A stretch of 25,521 nucleotides of DNA from CAYMCQ01 sp964389025 (GCA_964389025.1 CAYMCQ010000061.1:1-25521); one strand, 5' to 3'. Shown: positions 9,256-17,215, numbered from the stretch's first letter. The notes: a model not told the origin generated them from the sequence alone. A program made the numbers and translations.

Positions 9256-10428
9256 ATGCGCGTTGTGAAAGTCAAACTTGCCGAGCGAAGCTATTCGATT
9301 CTCGTGGGTAAAGGGCTGTTGTCGCGTTTGGGCGAGCAATGCAAAAAACTTAAACTTGGGCAGCGTTGCGCAATTATTTCCGACCGAAACGTCGCGCCGC
9401 GATTCGGCAAAGCCGTTGAAAAAAATCTTCGGGCGGCTGGGTTTGAACCGATTTCAATCATAGTTCCAGCCGGCGAAACCGCGAAAAGTCTTTCGACAGT
9501 CCAAAGTTGTTACGACCAACTTGCAGCCCATCGGCTCGAAAGGAAATCCTTCATCGTCGCTCTTGGCGGTGGAGTTGTTGGCGACCTCGCGGGATTTGTG
9601 GCGGCGACTTATTTGCGCGGAATTGATTTCGTCCAAGTCCCGACGACGTTGCTTGCGCAAGTGGACAGCTCCGTCGGCGGAAAAGTTGGCGTGAATCTCA
9701 AAGCAGGCAAAAATCTCGTCGGCGCATTTCATCAGCCGAAGCTTGTGCTTTGCGACTTGGACACGCTGAAAACTTTGCCGCCAAGAGAATTCCGCGCCGG
9801 CCTCGCCGAAGTCATCAAATACGGAATCATTTACGACGCAGAATTGTTCGCACGGTTGGAGCAGGAGTTGCCCAAACTTCTCGGAGGGATCGGAGGGACG
9901 AGTTACACGAGTCCCAAATCAAAAAAATCAGGGGCTCGTGTAACTCGCCCCTCCGAAACGTTGCGAGAAATCGTCGCGCGCTGCTGCGAAATCAAAGCTG
10001 ACGTTGTGAGCCAGGATGAAACGGAAAGCGGCCTGCGTGCGATTCTGAATTTCGGCCACACCATCGGCCACGCGCTGGAAGCCATTTCCAGCTACGGGAA
10101 GTTTTTGCACGGTGAAGCGATTTCCATCGGCCAAGTCGCCGCCGCCAAACTTTCGGCAAAAGTTCTTGGATTGCCACAGAGCGACGTCGAGAGAATTCAA
10201 AGTTTGTTCGAGCGCGCCGATTTGCCGACACAAATCAAATTGAGTTCAGCGCAACGAAAAAAACTCTTCGCCGCCATGAAGCTCGACAAAAAGGTTCGTG
10301 CTGGCGAAATCAAATTTGTCCTCGCCGAACGCATCGGCAAAGTTTGCTGGGGACAAAAAGTTTCAGAGGAGTTGATCGAAGAGAACCTGAATGGTGCACC
10401 ATCACTTCTCACGAAACGGAGTATTTGA
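9256..10428 (+). CDS. aroB: 3-dehydroquinate synthase, with in-frame palindrome insertion
   Basis: AroB converts DAHP to 3-dehydroquinate, the second step of the shikimate pathway, using NAD and a divalent metal. Recognisable segments are GGGVVGDLAGFVAATYLRG, FVQVPTTLLAQVDSSVGGK, RAGLAEVIKYGIIYDAELF and the metal-binding FGHTIGHALE. The protein has 390 residues, about 25-30 more than the usual 360 or so. The excess lies at about residues 212-234 (GGTSYTSPKSKKSGARVTRP), where the gene contains a 65-bp hairpin repeat. The reading frame stays open and the C-terminal metal-site half is intact, so the enzyme is probably functional. It converges with the TPR relic, overlapping it by 27 bp. Confidence 0.95.
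   Translation: MRVVKVKLAERSYSILVGKGLLSRLGEQCKKLKLGQRCAIISDRNVAPRFGKAVEKNLRAAGFEPISIIVPAGETAKSLSTVQSCYDQLAAHRLERKSFIVALGGGVVGDLAGFVAATYLRGIDFVQVPTTLLAQVDSSVGGKVGVNLKAGKNLVGAFHQPKLVLCDLDTLKTLPPREFRAGLAEVIKYGIIYDAELFARLEQELPKLLGGIGGTSYTSPKSKKSGARVTRPSETLREIVARCCEIKADVVSQDETESGLRAILNFGHTIGHALEAISSYGKFLHGEAISIGQVAAAKLSAKVLGLPQSDVERIQSLFERADLPTQIKLSSAQRKKLFAAMKLDKKVRAGEIKFVLAERIGKVCWGQKVSEELIEENLNGAPSLLTKRSI
9891..9955. repeat. Palindromic repeat inside aroB
   Basis: A 65-bp hairpin: arms 9891-9915 and 9931-9955 are 25 bp each and match at 23 positions, around a 15-nt A-rich loop. The core of both arms is CGAGTTACACGAG. The length that it adds is in frame and encodes a peptide absent from ordinary AroB. 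An extra CGGAGGGAT at 9881-9889, just before the left arm, resembles the arm's outer end and may be part of a larger unit or a duplication. A similarly built hairpin starting CGGAGGGCGGAGTT lies in valS at 24798-24859. Confidence 0.88.
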
Positions 10429-11148
10429 TTCGTAAAGCTTTAGCCGATATACGAAATCTTTTTTCATTCCTTCATCGTGCAAAAGTTCCATTGCTTCTTT
10501 TTGTGTGCTAATTGCATTCGTGAATCGGCCAGCTTCAGCATAGGCTGCGGCCAAAGTGTCCAAAATGTAGGGTGATTTTCGATTTGTTGCTGAGACTGCT
10601 TTTTCTGCAAGTGACACTGCCCGTTGCCCATCCCTGACCGTTGAATCAGTGCAGGTAGCTAAAAACCATGCGAATGAATTCAAAACTGAAGCGGTTGGGT
10701 TTGAAGTTTCGACGATTTCGTCGCGATACAGATATAGCGCTTCTTTAGTTTTTCCTTGTCGTTGCAGCACGTTTGCCAAATTTCCGAGCGACTCTCCTAT
10801 GTAAGGATGCCTACGTGGCAATAATTTCTTACGCATTAAGTAGGCTTCCCGTGCAATCGCTTCAGCTTCGGTCAATTTGTTCTGCTTTTCGAGAGGACTA
10901 ATCAACTCGGTCAGTATGTCCGTAAGCTCGGAACTTTCATTGCCAAACAACCTCCGGTTTATCTGCAATGCTTCACGCATAGCGACTTCAGCCTCCTCAA
11001 ATTTCCTGCGCCTGTTGAGCGCGTTGCCCAAATTGTTGAGTGCGCTACAGACATCAATGTGGTCAGTGCCGTAAACTGTTCTTCGTATCGTCAGCGATTC
11101 CCGAAGTGCATCTTCTGCTTCGGCGAATTTACCTTGCCAAATGTATCC
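10402..11148 (-). pseudogene. TPR-repeat segment of a decayed signalling gene
   Basis: An open stretch of about 248 residues made of tetratricopeptide repeats of the kinesin-light-chain type: GKFAEAEDALRESLTIRR, HIDVCSALNNLGNALNRRRK, FEEAEVAMREALQINRRLFG, KLTEAEAIAREAYLMRKKL and HPYIGESLGNLANVLQRQGK. These are protein-protein interaction scaffolds, often the C-terminal half of bacterial Ser/Thr kinases. The frame remains open upstream to about 11175, but residues before 11148 are the antisense of a kinase fragment, so the real coding part begins abruptly with no start codon or ribosome binding site. I treat it as the tail of a broken cyclase-kinase-TPR gene. A shortened expressed TPR protein cannot be excluded. 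Confidence 0.65.
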
Positions 11149-11149
11149 A

Positions 11150-11288
11150 CTGGGCAAAGGAGATTGCCGATCCACTGCTTCGGCAGGACTTGGAAAAATG
11201 TTTTGCAGGTAATCCGCAGGAACGATTCACAGGCGCGGGACAGTTGGCGAAAAACCTTCGTTCATTTGAACAACGCAAGGCGGCACGG
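11150..11288 (+). pseudogene. Inverted fragment of a Ser/Thr kinase C-lobe
   Basis: On the plus strand this stretch reads WAKEIADPLLRQDLEKCFAG, then NPQERFTGAGQLAKNLRSFE and QRKAARE. That pattern is the end of the kinase domain (helix I region) in the Ser/Thr kinases that carry TPR or cyclase domains. About 45 residues are present, with no start and none of the catalytic motifs (no HRD, DFG or glycine loop). It is opposite in strand to the TPR and cyclase pieces on either side. Its right end abuts the end of the cyclase piece within a few bases. I read it as an inverted remnant of the middle of the same gene. Confidence 0.65.
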
Positions 11289-11484
11289 GAAAGTCCGCAA
11301 GAACTTTCCTGACGACGCCATGATGGTTCTGAATGAAGGTCGTTCCTTGAAGATCGCCAAAATCCTGCTTGAGCTTCGTCGAACCGACGATGTCAGTGAA
11401 CAGGAGTGTCAGCAGTGCAGTGCGGTGCTTGCGACGGAACTGCTCAACTTTCGCCCGTTGCTCGGATGCCAGCGGCAGGTTCAT
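11287..11484 (-). pseudogene. N-terminal fragment of a class III adenylate/guanylate cyclase
   Basis: Starting at ATG 11484 (MNLPLASEQ), the minus strand encodes about 66 residues ending at VRKVLADFP. LTLLFTDIVGSTKLKQDFGD is the first strand and metal-binding Asp region of class III nucleotide cyclase domains, followed by the usual HHGVVRKVL helix. The rest of the cyclase domain (the GD and substrate-specificity motifs) is missing; the frame then runs into the antisense of the kinase fragment and stops at 11227. With the kinase and TPR remnants it suggests a former cyclase-kinase-TPR protein on the minus strand. Confidence 0.7.
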
Positions 11485-11582
11485 GGCGTTGTGGGCGAAT
11501 CTAAACTTCTCATCGGGACGGGCAAGACAAAATGCGGGAAACAAAACTTGTCCGCGCGCGGATTACGAATATATTCAGCGCC

Positions 11583-11825
11583 ATGAGCACGGCTCTCGAA
11601 ATTGAAAAAGCCATCGAACACTTGGCAACGGACGAGCGGGCGAAGCTTTGTGACTGGCTGCTGGCGAAGTCATTTGCCGCTCCGCCTTGGCGGACTGGCG
11701 CGGAATTAGCGAAGTTGTGGCCGACACTCTTCCATCTTACTCCTGAAGAGGCCGCTGATTTTGAAACCGACCTGACCAACTCGCGCAAGAGCCAAGCATT
11801 GCCGCGACCGCTGGCGTGGGAGTGA
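11583..11825 (+). CDS. Putative antitoxin of a VapBC-type toxin-antitoxin pair
   Basis: An 80-residue protein (MSTALEIEKAIEHLATDERA...) that starts with an amphipathic helical segment seen in small antitoxins and ends with an Arg/Lys-bearing tail (DLTNSRKSQALPRPLAWE), a pattern I have seen upstream of PIN toxins. Its stop codon lies inside the start of the PIN gene, the usual arrangement for a co-translated toxin-antitoxin operon. An in-frame ATG at 11532 would add 17 residues that look unrelated, so 11583 is preferred. The role as antitoxin rests mainly on position. No DNA-binding fold could be named with confidence. Confidence 0.72.
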   Translation: MSTALEIEKAIEHLATDERAKLCDWLLAKSFAAPPWRTGAELAKLWPTLFHLTPEEAADFETDLTNSRKSQALPRPLAWE

Positions 11826-12238
11826 TCCTCGACAGTTCGTCGTTGATTGCGACGGAGCGTCGGCGCTTCGACTTGGTTGGTTTTCTGTCCGCAAACTCAA
11901 CGGAAAATTTCTTCATCACCGCCGTCACTGCTTCCGAACTTTTGCACGGCTGCGCTCGCGCGACGGATGATGTCATCCGGGTGCGCCGCACGCGGTTCGT
12001 CGAGGGTGTGTTGCAGGCTTATCCGGTGCTGACGTTCGGTTTGAAGGAAGCGCGTGAGCACGCCCGGCTTTGGGTTGAATTGGAATTGAAGGGCAAAGTC
12101 ATCGGCGAGCGCGATTTGCTGATCGCCGCCATTGCCAAAGCGAACGCTTATTCTGTCGCGACTTTGAATCGCGGAGAATTTGAGCGCGTCAGTGGATTGG
12201 CTTTGGCTGAAACAGCGCCGTGGCTCAAGGATCAGTGA
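11816..12238 (+). CDS. PIN-domain ribonuclease toxin, VapC-like
   Basis: A 140-residue PIN-domain protein. The acidic metal-binding residues typical of VapC ribonucleases are visible: Asp6 in VILDSSSLIA, Glu41 in TASELLHG and Asp100 in GERDLLIAAIA, with the later TLNRGEFERVSGL strand. VapC toxins cleave RNA, commonly initiator tRNA or the rRNA sarcin-ricin loop, and are neutralised by the adjacent antitoxin. The target here is unknown. The start is GTG at 11816 (MGVILDSS), overlapping the antitoxin gene by 10 bp. A GTG at 11822 would give a GTGA overlap and is a fair alternative. Confidence 0.88.
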   Translation: MGVILDSSSLIATERRRFDLVGFLSANSTENFFITAVTASELLHGCARATDDVIRVRRTRFVEGVLQAYPVLTFGLKEAREHARLWVELELKGKVIGERDLLIAAIAKANAYSVATLNRGEFERVSGLALAETAPWLKDQ

Positions 12239-12287
12239 TAAACTCGCGTTGCTTTAATTTACGTTCTGAATTACCAGTGTTGGCGCA

Positions 12288-12857
12288 ATGCTGCTCGTCA
12301 TAGACAACTACGATTCGTTCACCTACAACCTCGTCCAGTATCTTGGCGAGATGAACGTGCCGATGCAGGTGCACCGCAACGACCAGCTTTCGCTCGACGA
12401 AATCCGCGCGCTCAAACCGGAGCGCATTTTGATTTCGCCGGGGCCGTGTTCGCCGAAGGAATCCGGTCTCTCGAACGAAATCATCCGCACGTTTAGTCCG
12501 ACGGTTCCGACGCTTGGCGTTTGTCTCGGGCATCAGTGCATCGGTCACGTGTTCGGCGGGAATGTCGTCGTGAATTACCGCATGATGCACGGCAAAACGT
12601 CGCTGGTGAAACACAACGGCAAGGATTTGTTTCGCGACATGCCGAATCCATTCGCCGCCACGCGCTATCATTCCCTCGTGATCCAGCGCGACACGCTGCC
12701 CGACTGCCTCGAAATCACCGCAGAGACCGACGAGGGCGAAATCATGGGTGTGAGGCACAAGCAATATCCGATTTGGGGTGTGCAATTTCATCCCGAGAGC
12801 ATTTTGACAGAGCACGGCCGGGACATTTTGAAAAATTTCTTGAAGCTGAAGGCATAG
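12288..12857 (+). CDS. trpG/pabA: Anthranilate/aminodeoxychorismate synthase glutamine amidotransferase subunit
   Basis: A 189-residue class I glutamine amidotransferase that supplies ammonia from glutamine to the chorismate-binding partner in tryptophan or folate synthesis. It has the standard opening MLLVIDNYDSFTYNLVQYL, the oxyanion strand ISPGPCSP, nucleophile Cys79 in GVCLGHQCIG and the His-Glu pair in VQFHPESILTEHG. Its length is normal for stand-alone TrpG/PabA. No trpE/pabB partner is present in the window, so anthranilate and para-aminobenzoate roles cannot be separated; many bacteria use one protein for both. It lies 49 bp after the VapC-like gene. Confidence 0.94.
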   Translation: MLLVIDNYDSFTYNLVQYLGEMNVPMQVHRNDQLSLDEIRALKPERILISPGPCSPKESGLSNEIIRTFSPTVPTLGVCLGHQCIGHVFGGNVVVNYRMMHGKTSLVKHNGKDLFRDMPNPFAATRYHSLVIQRDTLPDCLEITAETDEGEIMGVRHKQYPIWGVQFHPESILTEHGRDILKNFLKLKA

Positions 12858-12985
12858 AACGGGCGTTCGCTGCCCTTTCAATTCTCTGAAGGACGAGCAA
12901 ACCGATTTTCATTGCGGCGTTGGTTTGTCCGCTGATTGCGACCGGCACTTCCAAAACTCTTTGGATGACGGCGCACGGCCGATGC

Positions 12986-13972
12986 TCAATTTCCCTTCAG
13001 AAATTTATCCGCGCCACTTTTCTTTAACACGTCGCGCAGTTTCACCGTTGCTCCGTCATGTGCCTTGCTCTCATCCGCCGCTTCCATGAATGCGAAAAGT
13101 TCAATCGTCTCACGTGGTTCGACCGGCGGCTTTCCTGTCTGGAAAAACTTTACGATTTCGACGACAAGCGGCGCGTAGCCGTCGAACGAGCCAACGCCCA
13201 TTTCGCCCTTCTCACCTTTTGCGTGGCCTTGAAACTTGCCTTCACGAAAAATTCCCTTGCGACCACCGGGCCAACCGCCGATGACCTCGATTTTCCCGTC
13301 GGCGGTTTTGCCGCGTTGAACCGTCTTGCAGCCCGTGCCCATCACCGTGAAAAGCGACTCGACTCCGTGGACTCCATACCAAAACAAATCGGGATGATGC
13401 GGCTCCAGTTCGCAAGGCCCTGAAGTTTCAGCATAAGAAATTTTTCCGATCTGTCCGGCGCGCGCGGCTTGGGAATCTTTCGCGAACCGCAGCGACGACG
13501 AACTGAAAACAGGGACGTTCGCCCTTTTCGCGATCGCAAAAATCTGCACGACATCTTTCAACGAGCCGGCCATCGGTTTGTCAATGAACACAGGCTTTTT
13601 CGCTTTTATCACAGGTTTGATTTGTTCGAGATGCGGTCGTCCGTCCACACTTTCGAGGCAGACTGCGTCCACGTTTTTGCAAAGCTCCTCGATGCTGTCG
13701 TAAAACTTCACGCCGTATTTTTCCTGAAGCGTCCTGGCGTATTCATCCACCCGCGATGCGCTGGATTTGATGTCCGGGCTGCCGCCTTTGAACGCTGCAA
13801 CGATTTTTCCGCCGGCGACGTGGTCTTTCGCGCCGGGATTGTTCAACATTTCCGTGAACGCGATGGCGTGCGATGTGTCCGTGCCGATGATCCCGATCCT
13901 GATATCGTCAGCGAACGCGACGGTGGAAGTCATAAAAACAAGAGATGCAGCGCAGGCCAAAGGAATTTTCAT
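12986..13972 (-). CDS. Exported Gfo/Idh/MocA-family oxidoreductase
   Basis: A 328-residue NAD(P)-dependent oxidoreductase. Residues 1-21 (MKIPLACAASLVFMTSTVAF, A) look like a signal peptide, then comes the Rossmann start DDIRIGIIGTDTSHAIAF. GVKFYDSIEELCKNVDAVCL, KPVFIDKPMAGS (the family's EKP-like motif with Asp in place of Glu) and FWYGVHGVESLF (substrate-side His) mark the family. Exported members are common in planctomycetes and verrucomicrobia and act on sugars or inositols; the substrate here is unknown. The 110-bp gap to the divergent lysine aminotransferase gene should hold both promoters, but no boxes were clear. Confidence 0.88.
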   Translation of the reverse strand: MKIPLACAASLVFMTSTVAFADDIRIGIIGTDTSHAIAFTEMLNNPGAKDHVAGGKIVAAFKGGSPDIKSSASRVDEYARTLQEKYGVKFYDSIEELCKNVDAVCLESVDGRPHLEQIKPVIKAKKPVFIDKPMAGSLKDVVQIFAIAKRANVPVFSSSSLRFAKDSQAARAGQIGKISYAETSGPCELEPHHPDLFWYGVHGVESLFTVMGTGCKTVQRGKTADGKIEVIGGWPGGRKGIFREGKFQGHAKGEKGEMGVGSFDGYAPLVVEIVKFFQTGKPPVEPRETIELFAFMEAADESKAHDGATVKLRDVLKKSGADKFLKGN

Positions 13973-14087
13973 GGAGGCGCTACGTTAGTAGTCATCGGCA
14001 AAAACTCAAAAGACTTTTTTGTGCTCCATTCCGCATTTGTCTTGAACGGACAATTTTCGCCGCATAATTTGGTTTGACGGATTGAAC

Positions 14088-15482
14088 ATGCAAGCAGTCG
14101 AACAACTTAAACCGCAAAAGCGAAAATCAACCCTCGCGAAAATTTCCCATCGCGATGCTGATCTCGTCGCGCCGCAACAAGTCGTGGCCGAACTGGAGAA
14201 GCACCTGCTTGTGGACGGCTTCAAGCTCGTGTTTGACACGGAGAAAAGCCGGGGCTCAAGGTTTGTGGATGCAGCAACCGGGCGCGAGCTGATTGACCTC
14301 TACGGCTTTTATGCGTCGCAACCGGTTGGTTTTAATCATCCGTATTTCAACCGTCGCGAGGTGAAGGCTGATTTGCTTGCCGCTGCCAAAATCAAAGTGG
14401 CCAATGCGGATATTTACTCGGTGCAGATGGCGACGTTCGTGAAAACTTTTTCGCGCGTTGTCGGTTTGCCGCCGCTCGACAGATATTTTTTCATAGAAGG
14501 CGGCGCGGCAGCGGTCGAGAATGCGCTGAAAACGGCGATGGACTGGAAGGTTCGCAAGAATCTCGCTGCTGGACGCGGCGAACGCGGGACTGAAATCATT
14601 CATTTCACCCGCGCGTTTCACGGGCGGAGCGGTTACACGATGAGTTTGACCAACACTGACCCGCGCAAGACCCAATACTTTGCGAAGTTTCCATGGCCCA
14701 GAGTTTCTTCGCCTTCGCTTGAGTTTTCCTTGCCGCCGTCGCAGCGAATTGCCGAAGTCGTCGCCAGAGAAAAAATTGCCGAGGCGCAAATATGCAAAGC
14801 CATCGCGGAAAAAGGCCGCGACATCGCCGCCATCATCATCGAACCGATCCAGGGCGAAGGCGGCGACAATCATTTTCGCGGAGAGTTTTTGCGGACGCTC
14901 CGGCGCATCTGCGACGAGAGCGACATCTTGTTGATCTTCGACGAAATCCAGTGCGGCATGGGCATCACGGGCAAGAATTGGTGCTGCGAACATTTCGACG
15001 TGCTGCCCGACTTGCTTGTGTTCGGCAAAAAGGCGCAAGTCTGCGGTGTGATGGCCGGTCCTCGCATTGATGACGTGAAGGAAAATTGTTTCCGTCTGCC
15101 CAGCCGCATCAATTCGACGTGGGGCGGCAACTTTACCGACTATGTCCGCTCGACGCATTACCTGCGAATCATTGAAAAGGAAAAACTCGTTCAGCACGCG
15201 CGAGTGCAGGGTGAATATTTTCTGTCTGAACTGGAAAAACTTTCCCAGCGCCATCCGAGAGTCATCAGCGCGGTGCGCGGTCGCGGTTTGATGCTGGCTT
15301 TTGATCTGGCCGATGCGAAAACTCGGGATGAATTTTGGCGCGGCGCTTACGAACTCGGCTTGCTCGTCGTCCGCTCTGGCGACCACTCGATCCGCTTGCG
15401 GCCCGTGCTCGACGTGCAGGACGACATCATCGAAGAATCAATCCGAATCATGGACGGCGAATGCCGGAAATTGGAGAGTTGA
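14088..15482 (+). CDS. lat: L-lysine 6-aminotransferase
   Basis: A 464-residue class III PLP-dependent aminotransferase that transfers the epsilon-amino group of lysine to 2-oxoglutarate, giving alpha-aminoadipate 6-semialdehyde (which cyclises to piperideine-6-carboxylate). Diagnostic segments are GRELIDLYGFYASQPVGFNH, FIEGGAAAVENALK, FTRAFHGRSGYTMSLTNTDP, LIFDEIQCGMGITGKNW and LLVFGKKAQVCGVMAG, where one of Lys314/315 binds PLP, and SRINSTWGGNFTDY. These fit the LAT subfamily better than acetylornithine or GABA aminotransferases. ATG at 14088 is chosen; a TTG at 14082 is in frame. The next gene encodes the dehydrogenase for the product, which supports the assignment. Confidence 0.9.
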   Translation: MQAVEQLKPQKRKSTLAKISHRDADLVAPQQVVAELEKHLLVDGFKLVFDTEKSRGSRFVDAATGRELIDLYGFYASQPVGFNHPYFNRREVKADLLAAAKIKVANADIYSVQMATFVKTFSRVVGLPPLDRYFFIEGGAAAVENALKTAMDWKVRKNLAAGRGERGTEIIHFTRAFHGRSGYTMSLTNTDPRKTQYFAKFPWPRVSSPSLEFSLPPSQRIAEVVAREKIAEAQICKAIAEKGRDIAAIIIEPIQGEGGDNHFRGEFLRTLRRICDESDILLIFDEIQCGMGITGKNWCCEHFDVLPDLLVFGKKAQVCGVMAGPRIDDVKENCFRLPSRINSTWGGNFTDYVRSTHYLRIIEKEKLVQHARVQGEYFLSELEKLSQRHPRVISAVRGRGLMLAFDLADAKTRDEFWRGAYELGLLVVRSGDHSIRLRPVLDVQDDIIEESIRIMDGECRKLES

Positions 15483-15511
15483 ATGCGAGCGCGACCGCCC
15501 AAACTACAATT

Positions 15512-15661
15512 CTCATTAACACCCGACTTCAGTCGGGTGTCAGAACGTGGAGAAACTGAAAACCGTTTCAACGGTTTTCCCGGTCGCATCGAAAAACCGT
15601 TGAAACGGTTTCATCGTTGGCTTGAACCGTCACACCCGGCTGAAGCCGGGTGCTAATGAGA
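15512..15661. repeat. Four-hairpin composite palindromic element between lat and the ALDH gene
   Basis: Four hairpins occur in mirror order: CACCCGACTTCAGTCGGGTG (15520-15539), AAAACCGTTTCAACGGTTTT (15559-15578), AAACCGTTGAAACGGTTT (15594-15611) and CACCCGGCTGAAGCCGGGTG (15633-15652). The outer ends read TCTCATTA and TAATGAGA, so the whole 150-bp unit is one large inverted repeat made of smaller ones. This resembles BIME/REP-type units mobilised by Y1 REP-associated transposases; no such transposase is in the window. It sits between two co-directional genes and may affect transcript stability or readthrough. Confidence 0.88.
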
Positions 15662-15672
15662 GGATACAATTC

Positions 15673-17211
15673 ATGGCAAAATCCATTTCCAACAAATCGC
15701 TCTTCAAAAAGCTCGGCCTGCGCGAAGTGAATCCCGGCGCGTTCTGCGGCGATTGGCTCGGCAGCGGAAAAATTCTCGAAAGTGTTTCGCCGAACGACGG
15801 AAAAGTTTTGGCGCGCGTTCGACAGGCCACGCCAGCGGAATACGAAAAAGTGGCTCGCCGCGCGGTCGCTGCGTTTCAGAAATGGCAGACGATCCCTGCG
15901 CCGAAACGTGGCGAAGTCGTTCGTCAACTTGGCAACGCGTTGCGCGAGGCGAAGACAGGTCTGGGGAAACTCGTGACGCTCGAAGCTGGAAAAATTATTG
16001 CCGAAGGGCAGGGGGAAGTTCAGGAGATGATTGACATCTGCGATTTCGCAGTTGGTTTATCGCGGCAACTTTACGGGCTGACCATCGCGTCGGAGCGTCC
16101 CGGCCATCGAATGATGGAACAATGGCATCCGCTTGGAGTCGTTGGCATCGTCACCGCGTTCAATTTTCCCGTTGCAGTCTGGGCTTGGAATTCTGCGCTG
16201 GCGGCGGTCTGCGGCGACTCGACGATTTGGAAACCTTCCAGCCAGACTCCGCTCACCGCGATTGCCGTGACAAAAATCGCTGAAAAAGTTTGCCGCGCGA
16301 ACGGCGTTGACCCGGCGATTTTCTGCCTCGTCATCGGCGGCGGAAAAGAAATCGGCGAGAGGCTGATCAGCGACAAACGAGTTCCACTCATCTCCGCCAC
16401 CGGCTCCACGCGCATGGGACGTCACGTCGGCGAAATCGTGACGTGCCGGCTCGGTCGCACGCTGCTCGAACTGGGCGGCAACAACGCCATCATTGTCGCA
16501 CCGAGCGCAGATTTGGATCTGGCGTTGCGCGGGATTTTGTTCGGCGCGGTCGGCACGGCGGGCCAGCGGTGCACAACGACTCGCCGAATCATCGTCCACG
16601 ATTCCATCCGGGAAAAGCTGACGAAGCGGCTCGTCGCGGCATACAAACAGGTTCAGGTCGGCAATCCCGCCAACCCGAAAACGCTTTGCGGCCCGCTCAT
16701 CAATCGCAAGGCGGTCGAAGACATGCAACGCGCGCTCGAAGCTGCGCGGCGTGAAGGCGCGAAGATTCTTTTCGGTGGCGACCCATTGAACGGAAAAAAA
16801 TATCCCGGTGGCTGCTATGTTCGTCCATGCATCGTCGCAGCGAAACACGACGCAAAAATAGTTCACGAAGAAACCTTCGCTCCGATTCTCTATGTCATTG
16901 GCTACAAGAAATTCGACGACGCGATAAGGTTTCACAACGAAGTGCCGCAGGGATTAAGCTCCGCGATTTTTACGAACGATGTCCGCGAAGCCGAGCAATT
17001 TCTTTCCGCGCGCGGCAGTGATTGCGGCATCGCGAACGTGAACATCGGAACGAGCGGCGCGGAAATTGGCGGTGCGTTCGGCGGCGAGAAGGAAACCGGC
17101 GGCGGTCGCGAGAGCGGCAGCGATTCGTGGAAGATTTACATGCGCAGGCAAACCGTCACTGTGAATTACTCGAAAGAACTTCCACTGGCGCAAGGAATTG
17201 TTTTCGGATGA
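15673..17211 (+). CDS. amaB: Alpha-aminoadipate semialdehyde dehydrogenase (ALDH7 family)
   Basis: A 512-residue NAD-dependent aldehyde dehydrogenase. The nucleophile Cys300 (TAGQRCTTTRR) and general base Glu266 (LLELGGNNAI) are present, with cofactor segments VVGIVTAFNFPVAVWAWNSA and SATGSTRMGRHV. LGLREVNPGAFCGDWLGSG near the N-terminus and the C-terminal GGAFGGEKETGGGRESGSDS are characteristic of ALDH7 (antiquitin), which oxidises aminoadipate semialdehyde to 2-aminoadipate. This is the step after lysine 6-aminotransferase, encoded directly upstream with a 190-bp spacer. ATG 15673 is chosen because upstream in-frame residues are repeat-derived. The symbol follows the Pseudomonas usage for this activity. 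Confidence 0.9.
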   Translation: MAKSISNKSLFKKLGLREVNPGAFCGDWLGSGKILESVSPNDGKVLARVRQATPAEYEKVARRAVAAFQKWQTIPAPKRGEVVRQLGNALREAKTGLGKLVTLEAGKIIAEGQGEVQEMIDICDFAVGLSRQLYGLTIASERPGHRMMEQWHPLGVVGIVTAFNFPVAVWAWNSALAAVCGDSTIWKPSSQTPLTAIAVTKIAEKVCRANGVDPAIFCLVIGGGKEIGERLISDKRVPLISATGSTRMGRHVGEIVTCRLGRTLLELGGNNAIIVAPSADLDLALRGILFGAVGTAGQRCTTTRRIIVHDSIREKLTKRLVAAYKQVQVGNPANPKTLCGPLINRKAVEDMQRALEAARREGAKILFGGDPLNGKKYPGGCYVRPCIVAAKHDAKIVHEETFAPILYVIGYKKFDDAIRFHNEVPQGLSSAIFTNDVREAEQFLSARGSDCGIANVNIGTSGAEIGGAFGGEKETGGGRESGSDSWKIYMRRQTVTVNYSKELPLAQGIVFG

Positions 17212-17215
17212 TTTG

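Noticed and set aside
10402..11175. Intact TPR protein gene starting at 11175
   Set aside because: The first ten codons are the antisense of a kinase fragment. No ribosome binding site is visible, and the upstream neighbours are pieces of what looks like the same former gene.
12858..12985. Small gene between trpG/pabA and the oxidoreductase gene
   Set aside because: Short frames exist on both strands but none has recognisable protein features or a ribosome binding site.
14256..15386. Open frame of about 376 codons on the minus strand opposite the lysine aminotransferase gene
   Set aside because: The opposite strand carries all PLP-enzyme motifs. The antisense product has no recognisable fold.
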